Part shown: in pieces, positions 27,901 through 36,000 of the stretch | Layout: every line of letters begins with the position of its first letter | Numbering within the stretch: the first letter of the stretch is position 1 | From: Astropecten irregularis | Lineage: Eukaryota > Echinodermata > Asteroidea > Paxillosida > Astropectinidae | NCBI GenBank assembly: GCA_963971285.1 | Contig: OZ020249.1 | Location: 6,448,001-6,512,000 of the forward strand | Reading direction: 5' to 3' | Length of the DNA stretch: 64,000 bases | The notes under the pieces: generated by a model | Databases searched by the model: none | The model's input: only the letters and a program-made list of their open reading frames with translations | What the model was told of the DNA's origin: nothing | Made by a program: the position numbers and the translations under genes

Positions 27901-29300
27901 TTAAACTCTAGCAGAAAAAAATGTCACATAGTCTAAGTGCAGTTTTTATGGTGCCTGCTCTACTGCTTTCTCAAATAGCGTGTTGTGCTATACTTGGATT
28001 TTTGGCCATGAATATGACTTTGGAATTTGGCAAAGCCCATATTTTCCTGTAGAGAACATCTGGGGCTACATTTCGTGCAAGTTTCACCACGATTGCCTCA
28101 GTATTGAGGGAGAAATTTCAATCTCTAGCAGACAAAAGTGTCTCATAGTCTAATTGCAGTTTTAATGGCGGCTGCTCTGCTTTTTTCTCGCATGGCGTGT
28201 GGTGCTATACTTGGATTTTCGGCCATGAACATGACATTGGAATTCGGCACAGCTCATACTATCCTGTAGAGAACATATGGGGCTACATTTCGTGCAAGTT
28301 TCATTTCGATAGCCTCAGTATTGAGGGAGAAATTTCAATCTCTAGCAGAAAAAAGTGTCTCATAGTCTAAGTGCAGTTTTTATGGTGCCTGCTCTACTGC
28401 TTTCTCAAATAGCGTGTTGTGCTATACTTGGATTTTCGGCCATAAATATGACTTTGGAATTTGGCACAGCCCATATTTTCCTGTAGAGAACATCTGGGGC
28501 TACATTTCGTGCAAGTTTCAGCTCGATTGCCACTGTATTGAGGGAGAAATTTCAAACTCTAGCAGATCAAAATGTCTCTCAGTCTAATAGTGCAGTTTTT
28601 TGCCGCCTGCCCTGCTGTTTTGTCGCATAGCGTGTGGTGCTATACTTGGATTTTCGGCCATGAACATGACTTTGGAATTTGGCACAGCCCATACTATTCT
28701 GTAAAGAACATCTGAGGCTACATGTCTTGCAAGTTTCATTTCGATAGCCTCAGTATTGAGGGAAAAATTTCAATCTCTAGCCTAAAAATAATTCTCTGAT
28801 AGTCTAAGTGTAGTTTTAATGGCGGCTGCTCTGCTTTTTTCTCGCATGGCGTGTGGTGCTATACTTGGATTTTCGGCCATGAATATGACATTGGAATTTG
28901 GCACAGCTCTTACTATCCTGTAGAGAACATCTGGGGCTACATTTCGTGCAAGTTTCATTTCGATAGCCTCAGTATTGAGGGAGAAATTTCAATCTCTAGC
29001 CTAAAAATAAATTGTCTGATAGTCTAAGTGTAGTTTTATGGTGCCTGCTCTACTGCTTTCTCAAATAGCGTGTTGTGCTATACTTGGATTTTCGGCCATG
29101 AACATGACTTTGGAATTTGGCACAGCCCATATTTTCCTGTAGAGAACATCTGGGGCTACACTTCATGCAAGTTTCAGCTCGATTGCCACAGTATTGAGAG
29201 AGAAATTTCAAACTCTAGCAGAAAAAAGTGTCTCTTAGTCTAAGAGCAGTTTTTTGGCCGCCTGCTCTGCCGTTTTGTCGAATAGCGTGTGGTTCTATAC

Positions 29301-29868
29301 TTGGATTTTCGGCCATGAACATGACATTAGAATTTGGCACAGCTCATACTATCCTGTAGAGAACATCTGGGGCTACATTTCGTGCAAGTTTCAGCTCAAT
29401 TGCCTCGGTATTGAGGGAGAAATTTTAAACTCTAGCAGAGAAAAATGTCACATAGTCTAAGTGCAGTTTTTATGGTGCCTGCTCTACTGCTTTCTCAAAT
29501 AGCGTGTTGTGCTATACTTGGATTTTCGGCCATGAATATGACTTTGGAATTTGGCAAAGCCCATATTTTCCTGTAGAGAACATCTGGGGCTACATTTCGT
29601 TGAAGTTTCACCACGATTGCCTCAGTATTGAGGGAGAAATTTCAATCTCTAGCAGACAAAAGTGTCTCATAGTCTAATTGCAGTTTTAATGGCGGCTGCT
29701 CTGCTTTTTTCTCGCATGGCGTGTGGTGCTATACTTGGATTTTCGGCCATGAACATGACATTGGAATTCGGCACAGCTCATACTATCCTGTAGAGAACAT
29801 ATGGGGCTACATTTCGTGCAAGTTTCATTTCGATAGCCTCAGTATTGAGGGAGAAATTTCAATCTCTA
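29301..29868. repeat. Array A block matching 25170-25737 (offset 4131 bp)
   Basis: Both places share the rare variants GACATTAGAATTTGG, AGCAGAGAAAAATG and TTTCGTTGAAGTTTC in that order. They diverge at about 25737/29868, where the second copy switches to the CTAAAAATAATTG subtype. The TTTCGTTGAAG variant also occurs near 13737, which links this block to the 14-monomer family. The offset of 4131 bp is 19 x 217 plus 8, so small indels have accumulated between the two sites. Confidence 0.7.
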
Positions 29869-29873
29869 GCCTA

Positions 29874-30014
29874 AAAATAATTGTCTGATAGTCTAAGTGT
29901 AGTTTTTATGGTGTCTGCTCTACTGCTTTCTCAAATAGCGTGTTGTGATATACTTTGATTTTCGGCCATGAACATGACTTTGGAATTTAGCACAGCCCAT
30001 ATTTTCCTGTAGAG
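29874..30014. repeat. Terminal truncated family A monomer (array edge)
   Basis: The last 141 bp of array A match 2932-3073 and 16834-16978 through the joint variants TGGTGTCTGCTC, GTGATATAC and GAATTTAGCACAGC. One base differs: ACTTTGATTTTC here against ACTTGGATTTTC. The unit is cut after CCTGTAGAG. All other monomers continue AACATC there, but this one runs into TACTATAACTTG at 30015. The last unit is not degenerate, so this is a sharp breakpoint rather than a decayed edge. Confidence 0.85.
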
Positions 30015-30036
30015 TACTATAACTTGTATACATTAT

Positions 30037-30233
30037 TTTGATGATTAAAAAAGTTGATATCAAACAGGCGACCCAATGAGGGCGCTGTTTTGTCTGTTTT
30101 CCTTGTGCATTTTGATGATTAGAAAAACTGATAATATGGAAAATCCGACCCAATGAGGGGGCTATTTTGTCAGCCCCCTAATGATTAAATAAAAACTGAT
30201 ATCAAACACTGACCCATGAGGGCGCTATTTTGT
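30037..30233 (+). repeat. Degenerate three-copy ~70-bp direct repeat
   Basis: Three imperfect copies start at about 30037, 30109 and 30178. Each has the order ATGATTA, an A-rich run, CTGATAT or a close form, then GACCCAATGAGGG(C/G)GCT and TTTTGT. Spacing is about 70-73 bp. The copies begin 23 bp after the end of array A. This may be an older, decayed tandem repeat or part of a dispersed element. I do not recognise a family. Confidence 0.7.
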
Positions 30234-30363
30234 AAACAAACTTTCACAAGATGGAGACCACTGCCATGTGGGAGAACAGCACACAGCGCTTCGTTGGAAA
30301 ATTTTGAGAAAAAATGTGTGTCTCCTTTCTTGCCCAGGACTAAGAGGATCTGGCAATTACCAG
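30216..30363 (+). other. Weak candidate coding exon upstream of the 31578 exon
   Basis: An ATG-initiated frame opens at 30216 and stays open to 30467. Within it, CCAG/GTGAGATT at 30363/30364 is a good splice-donor match. Splicing there gives 49 codons plus one base, a phase-1 junction that agrees with the candidate acceptor at 31577. Against this, the ATG lies in the third copy of a short repeat and ATGAGGGCGCT is simply repeat sequence, the composition is not clearly coding, and no protein family is recognised. A second ATG in strong Kozak context (AAGATGG) at 30251 opens only 18 codons in another frame. This should be read as a hypothesis. Confidence 0.13.
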
Positions 30364-30489
30364 GTGAGATTGGTCTTGGGTTGACTGTAGATTATCTTGA
30401 ATACATTTTTAGCTGGAGACGAAGTATTTTTGTAGCTTTTTTGCAGCAGATTTCAAAAGCTGTCTGACATGTCTGACAGTGAGTGAATG

Positions 30490-30522
30490 ACAAGTTGACA
30501 ACACACTAAGTAACTTGTCACT
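30490..30522. repeat. Short hairpin (9-bp stem, 15-nt loop)
   Basis: TGACAAGTT at 30490-30498 is the exact reverse complement of AACTTGTCA at 30514-30522. The stem is not followed by a T-run, and no terminator or RNA gene is implied. A 9-bp match of this kind can arise by chance in 2 kb. Confidence 0.5.
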
Positions 30523-31176
30523 AACTATGTTGTCTTCATCGTGAGCAACTTAAGGTTTAACAACTAGCAGCCAGGATTGAGGTCTAAATAGCCCTTTTAT
30601 TATTCCAAAAGCACTTGGAATATTTCACTAACGCTCTCTTTGGCACAATAGCACAATTTTTACGAAGTTCAAAACACTGTGTTTGTTAAGACAAAATAAT
30701 GTGTGACAATCTTGCCAGCATTTTCTAGTGCAGGGAGTCGACAGTGCAAAAGTGTACCCGTGTGCAGTGCAGTTATTGACGTTGCATGCGTGTTAAGTGC
30801 CATTCGTTGTGTCTCTGTCCTTATCTAATCTTTGCCTCGGAACTCAAAACACCTGGCAATATTAAGCTTGCTCATATAAAACAAGGATACGATTATCAGC
30901 AGTTTACATGAGGTCTGTTAATCATGGTAACTCTCTTCTTACACTTTCTCTTACTCTTGTAGAACATTTGGTGATAGTGTAGGTTAGGCCACCTAAGCAG
31001 ATAATGACTTAATGGTAATATCATGAAGTGGTTCTATCAAAGAAATACAAATTATGGGCAAAAACATCAAGACAGATACTTAACAGTCTTTTGTGAAAAT
31101 TTCAGTCCCTTACGGCATGTACGGTGCCCACTTCCTGAGAAAAATACAGCCACAGTATTCCTTTAAGTCTTTTATC

Positions 31177-31190
31177 TTTTTTTTTTTTTT
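31177..31190. repeat. Poly-T tract (14 T)
   Basis: A run of 14 T follows CTTTTATC and precedes AAAGATCAAAAAG. It could be the poly-A tail of a minus-strand retroposed sequence, but no element body or target duplication was found beside it. A simple homopolymer is the plainer reading. Confidence 0.8.
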
Positions 31191-31577
31191 AAAGATCAAA
31201 AAGATTTTCAGTCGTTGTTTTACCAATTTCTGGATACATACACCATTTCAGGCTGAAAAATGTTAACGGTATGTTTCTACCACTCCCATCGTCATAGCCT
31301 GTAACTAAGTTATACGTAAAATCTGTGAACATTTCTGTTTTGGTTTCTTACCAAAGTACATGTATGATACTGCCTTAAAAAGCACTGCCAAGTTTCCACA
31401 ATTGTAACCTTAATATTCAAGAGGACTGTTGCCACCACCAAGGTATTTAGGTGACTAACTTTACAAAAGTGGTTTAAGCTACAATTAGTGACCTTAATTA
31501 CACTATTAGTTTACCATACATTTTCTCCATTGACCGCCTTCAATTTTTTCTGTATTTCGTTATCCTAGATTGGTAAG

Positions 31578-31661
31578 CCTTGGGCCAAAAATCCACGAGC
31601 TCTTTTGAAGATGAAGACAGTGATAAAGTCCAGGAACTGCCTCACAAGAAAGATTTGATTG
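31578..31661 (+). CDS. Putative 84-nt internal protein-coding exon
   Basis: A pyrimidine-rich stretch at about 31537-31566 (CAATTTTTTCTGTATTTCG) leads to CCTAG at 31568 and GGTAAG at 31577. The right side is a strong donor, GATTG/GTGAGTAG, at 31661/31662. Using the AG at 31577, the exon is 84 nt long, phase 1 on both sides, and open throughout. It reads a hydrophilic, acidic segment with SSFEDEDSDK followed by VQELPHKKD, the sort of composition seen in disordered regions of real proteins. The better-looking AG at 31568 would bring an in-frame TAA, which counts against it. The protein family is not recognised and no other certain exon is in the window. The call rests on splice signals, symmetric phase and composition only. 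Confidence 0.28.
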
Positions 31662-31689
31662 GTGAGTAGAACCCTTCATTACTCCATTT

Positions 31690-31846
31690 TCACAATGGGA
31701 GACTTTAGAGAATCGGTCTTGAGTCAACAGCGCACGCGCAAACCATGCTTGCGCAATTGTGAGCATGTGCGTGTTATATTACGTGCTCGTGCGTGCACGT
31801 GCGCGGTTGACTTGAAGACCGGTTCTCCAAAAGTCTCCCATTTTGA
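31690..31846. mobile_element. Fold-back (MITE-like) element with ~50-bp inverted arms
   Basis: The left arm begins AATGGGAGACTTTAGAG at 31694 and continues through ATCGGTCTTGAGTCAAC and GCGCACGCG. The right arm, read on the minus strand from 31842, gives AATGGGAGACTTTTGGAG, ACCGGTCTTCAAGTCAAC and CGCGCACGTG. The two arms pair imperfectly over about 50 bp around a central loop of about 50 bp. The inner part is GC- and CpG-rich, unlike the surrounding AT-rich DNA. No clear target-site duplication was seen, so the superfamily cannot be assigned and the outer limits may be off by several bases. The arms generate the open frames on both strands across 31560-31889, which are therefore not taken as genes. 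The element starts about 30 bp after the candidate splice donor at 31662. Confidence 0.75.
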
Positions 31847-32107
31847 GATAACCGGTCGTAGAGGCCTCCAAGGGCTCCTAAGCTGTTAACTGAAATAACT
31901 ACCAAGACAATTTCCAGCCCCTCAAATGAAAGTAACTTGAAGATTTGTGAATTAATTACTCAGCATGGTGTTAAATGGTGTCATGTATACATGTAGGATA
32001 ATCGAGAAAAACTACTAATTTTGAGTCTGACTTCCGTACGTATGTGTCCGACTACATGTAGCGTGCTTTGTGAGATCCATAGTATCACATGTCTTACATA
32101 ATTCTGA

Positions 32108-32530
32108 AAGCCCTTTTTTGAATTTGTGCCCAAAAGTGACTTTTTTCAGAAATGCGTGCTATCTTCCTCATTGGTAGCTATGACTACCAGGAACCATTTC
32201 CAGCAAGAAAAATGCCAATGAACTTGTCATGCAAGGATTTTGGTTTAATTTGAGGCCATTTTGTTAGTCAGTGAAATTTAAGAAAAATCATGTGGTCCCC
32301 CACAGCATTTTTTTCAAATTTGTGCCCAAAAGTGACTTTTTTCAGAAATGCACGCTATCTTCCTCATAGGTAGCTATGACTACCATGAACCATTTCCAGC
32401 TCGAAAAATGCCAATAAACTTGTCATGCAAGGATTTTGGTGTAATTTGAGGCCATTTTGTTAGTCAGTGAAATTTCAGAAAAATCATGTGGTCCCCCACA
32501 GCAGTTTTTTAAAATTATGGCCCCAAACCG
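32108..32530. repeat. Divergent edge monomers of array B
   Basis: The first two to three monomers next to the spacer differ from the array consensus much more than inner ones do. They read TTTGTGCCCAAAAGTGAC, CATTTCCAGC, GTCATGCAAGG, TTGTTAGTCAGTGAAATTT and AAAATCATGTGG. Inner units read TTTGGCCCC, CATTCCCAGC, GTCATGGAAGG, TTGGTAGTCAGTCAAATTT and AAAATCCATGTGG. Divergence falls off over about 500 bp going inward, as expected when array edges escape homogenisation. Confidence 0.85.
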
Positions 32531-33039
32531 ACTTTTTTCAGAAATGCCCGCTTCCTTCCTCATACCTAGCTATGACTACCAGGAACCATTCCCAGCAAGA
32601 AAAATGCCAATCAACTTGTCATGGAAGGATTTTGGTGTAATTTGAGGCCATTTTGGTAGTCAGTCAAATTTCAGAAAAATCCATGTGGTCCCCCACAGCA
32701 GTTTTTTTCAATTTTGGCCCCAAACCGACTTTTTTCAGAAATGCGCGCTACCTTCCTCATAGCTAGCTATGACTACCAGGAACCATTCCCAGCAAGAAAA
32801 ATGCCAATCAACTTGTCATGGAAGGATTTTGGTGTAATTTGAGGCCATTTTGGTAGTCAGTCAAATTTCAGAAAAATCCATGTGGTCCCCCACAGCAGCT
32901 TTTTTCAATTTTGGCCCCAAACAGACTTTTTTCAGAAATGCCCGCTTCCTTCCTCATAGATAGCTATGACTACCAGGAACCATTACCAGCAGAAAAATGC
33001 CAATCAACTTGTCATGGAAGGATTTTGGTGTAATTTGAG

Positions 33040-36000
33040 GCCATTTTGGTAGTCAGTCAAATTTCAGAAAAATCCATGTGGTCCCCCACAGCAGCTTTTT
33101 TCAATTTTGGCCCCAAACAGACTTTTTTCAGAAATGCCCGCTTCCTTCCTCATAGCTAGCTATGACTACCAGGAACCATTCCCAGCAAGAAAAATGCCAA
33201 TCAACTTGTCATGGAAGGATTTTGGTGTAATTTGAGGCCATTTTGGTAGTCAGTCAAATTTCAGAAAAATCCATGTGGTCCCCCACAGCAGCTTTTTTCA
33301 ATTTTGGCCCCAAACAGACTTTTTTCAGAAATGTCCGCTTCCTTCCTCATAGCTAGCTATGACTACCAGGAACCATTCCCAGCAAGAAAAATGCCAATCA
33401 ACTTGTCATGGAAGGATTTTGGTGTAATTTGAGGCCATTTTGGTAGTCAGTCAAATTTCAGAAAAATCCATGTGGTCCCCCACAGCAGCTTTTTTCAATT
33501 TTGGCCCCAAACAGACTTTTTTCAGAAATGCCCGCTTCCTTCCTCATAGGTAGCTATGACTACCAGGAACCATTCCCAGCAAGAAAAATGCCAATCAACT
33601 TGTCATGGAAGGATTTTGGTGTAATTTGAGGCCATTTTGGTAGTCAGTCAAATTTCAGAAAAATCCATGTGGTCCCCCACAGCAGCTTTTTTCAATTTTG
33701 GCCCCAAACCGACTTTTTTCAGAAATGCGCGCTACCTTCCTCATAGCTAGCTATGACTACCAGGAACCATTCCCAGCAAGAAAAATGCCAATCAACTTGT
33801 CATGGAAGGATTTTGGTGTAATTTGAGGCCATTTTGGTAGTCAGTCAAATTTCAGAAAAATTCATGCGGTCCCCCAAAGCAGCTTTTTTCAATTTTGGCC
33901 CAAAAGTAACTTTTTTCAAAAATGCGTGCCATCTTCCTCATAGGTAGCTATGACTACCAGGAACCATTCCCAGCAAGAAAAATGCCAATCAACTTGTCAT
34001 GGAAGGATTTTGGTGTAATTTGAGGCTATTTTGGTAGTCAGTCAAATTTCAGAAAAATCCATGTGGTCCCCCACAGCAGCTTTTTTCAATTTTGGCCCCA
34101 AACCAACTTTTTCCAGAAATGCCCGCTTCCTTCCTCATAGATAGAGCTATGACTACCAGGAACCATTCCCAGCAGAAAAATGCCTATCAACTTGTCATGG
34201 AAGGATTTTGGTGTAATTTGAGGCCATTTTGGTAGTCAGTCAAATTTCAGAAAAATCCATGTGGTCCCCCACAGCAGCTTTTTTCAATTTTGGCCCCAAA
34301 CAGACTTTTTTCAGAAATGCCCGCTTCCTTCCTCATAGATAGCTATGACTACCAGGAACCATTCCCAGCAAGAAAAATGCCAATCAACTTTTCATGGAAG
34401 GATTTTGGTGTAATTTGAGGCCATTTTGGTAGTCAGTCAAATTTCAGAAAAATCCATGTGGTCCCCCACAGCAGCTTTTTTCAATTTTGGCCCCAAACCG
34501 ACTTTTTTCAGAAATGCGCGCTACCTTCCTCATAGCTAGCTATGACTACCAGGAACCATTCCCAGCAAGAAAAATGTCAATCAACTTGTCATGGAAGGAT
34601 TTTGGTGTAATTTGAGGCCATTTTGGTAGTCAGTCAAATTTCAGAAAAATCCATGTGGTCCCCCACAGCAGCTTTTTTCAATTTTGGCCCCAAACCGACT
34701 TTTTACAGAAATGCGCGCTACCTTCCTCCTAGCTAGCTATGACTACCAGGAACCATTCCCAGCAAGAAAAATGCCAATCAACTTGTCATGGAAGGATTTT
34801 GGTGTAATTTGAGGCCATTTTGGTAGTCAGTCAAATTTCAGAAAAATTCATGTGGTCCCCCAAAGCAGCTTTTTTCAATTTTGGCCCAAAAGTAACTTTT
34901 TTCAGAAATGCGTGCCATCTTCCTCATAGGTAGCTATGACTACCAGGAACCATTCCCAGCAAGAAAAATGCCAATCAACTTGTCTTGGAAGGATTTTGGT
35001 GTAATTTGAGGCCATTTTGGTAGTCAGTCAAATTTCAGAAAAATTCATGTGGTCCCCCAAAGCAGGTTTTTTCAATTTTGGCCCAAAAGTAACTTTTTAT
35101 CAGAAATGCTTGCCATCTTCCTCATAGGTAGCTATGACTACCAGGAACCATTCCCATCAAGAAAAATGCCAATCAACTTGTCATGGAAGGATTTTGGTGT
35201 AATTTGAGGCCATTTTGGTAGTCAGTCAAATTTCAGAAAAATCCATGTGGTCCCCCACAGCAGCTTTTTTCAATTTTGGCCCCAAACAGACTTTTTTCAG
35301 AAATGCCCGCTTCCTTCCTCATAGCTAGCTATGACTACCAGGAACCATTCCCAGCAAGAAAAATGCCAATCAACTTGTCATGGAAGGATTTTGGTGTAAT
35401 TTGAGGCCATTTTGGTAGTCAGTCAAATTTCAGAAAAATCCATGTGGTCCCCCACAGCAGCTTTTTTCAATTTTGGCCCCAAACAGACTTTTTTCAGAAA
35501 TGTCCGCTTCCTTCCTCATAGCTAGCTATGACTACCAGGAACCATTCCCAGCAAGAAAAATGCCAATCAACTTGTCATGGAAGGATTTTGGTGTAATTTG
35601 AGGCCATTTTGGTAGTCAGTCAAATTTCAGAAAAATCCATGTGGTCCCCCACAGCAGCTTTTTTCAATTTTGGCCCCAAACAGACTTTTTTCAGAAATGC
35701 CCGCTTCCTTCCTCATAGGTAGCTATGACTACCAGGAACCATTCCCAGCAAGAAAAATGTCAATCAACTTGTCATGGAAGGATTTTGGTGTAATTTGAGG
35801 CCATTTTGGTAGTCAGTCAAATTTCAGAAAAATCCATGTGGTCCCCCACAGCAGCTTTTTTCAATTTTGGCCCCAAACCGACTTTTTTCAGAAATGCGCG
35901 CTACCTTCCTCATAGCTAGCTATGACTACCAGGAACCATTCCCAGCAAGAAAAATGCCAATCAACTTGTCATGGAAGGATTTTGGTGTAATTTGAGGCCA

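Larger units (their letters stand above)
1..30014. repeat. Satellite array, family A (217-bp monomer, ~138 copies)
   Basis: This is an uninterrupted head-to-tail tandem array. The shared word ACTTGGATTTTCGG recurs at 187, 404, 621 and 838, giving a period of exactly 217 bp, and the same spacing continues to about 29950. Each monomer also carries conserved blocks reading TTTCGTGCAAGTTTCA and GAGGGAGAAATTT. Monomers differ at scattered diagnostic positions, so several subtypes can be followed. One has a CTAAAAATAA stretch in place of the AGCAGACAAAAG region, and another reads CATAAATATG instead of CATGAATATG. Occasional 1-4 bp indels account for offsets slightly above multiples of 217. The period is not a multiple of three, so no continuous repeat protein can be encoded. 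The array is open at the left window edge and ends abruptly in mid-monomer at 30014. A structural, heterochromatic or centromere-like role is possible but not shown by sequence. Confidence 0.97.
30015..32107. other. Non-satellite spacer between two satellite families
   Basis: About 2.1 kb of non-tandem, AT-rich DNA separates family A from family B. It contains the minor repeats, the possible exons and the fold-back element listed separately. The stretches 30523-31176, 31191-31577 and 31847-32107 show no open frame, RNA gene or repeat that I can support. They are simple AT-rich sequence with scattered TACATGTA-type words, for example near 31356, 31988 and 32053. The spacer could be an intron or intergenic island. 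If the exon at 31578-31661 is real, the flanking satellites would lie in or beside introns of a host gene on the plus strand. Confidence 0.85.

Noticed and set aside
380..29460. Dozens of 61-127 codon open frames in array A
   Set aside because: They repeat with the 217-bp monomer, most begin at TTG or GTG, all but the insertion variants stop at the same GTCTAA, and 217 is not a multiple of three. They are readings of a satellite, not genes.
1..30014. Giant tandem-repeat protein gene
   Set aside because: The monomer length shifts the frame by one base per unit and stops occur in every unit.
29920..30153. 77-codon minus-strand frame across the array A edge
   Set aside because: It joins satellite sequence to the spacer repeat, has no recognised domain and spans a repeat boundary.
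30289..30305. Resemblance to a CENP-B box (CTTCGTTGGAAA)
   Set aside because: The first half fits the TTCG....A core, but the required CGGG half is absent. It is also single-copy in the spacer, not in the satellites.
31560..31889. Overlapping 68- and 76-codon frames on opposite strands
   Set aside because: Both run across the fold-back element, whose arms are inverted copies. The plus frame starts at TTG. No family resemblance.
32457..32645. 62-codon frame at the start of array B
   Set aside because: It is a translation of 197-bp satellite sequence that fails to stay open in neighbouring monomers.
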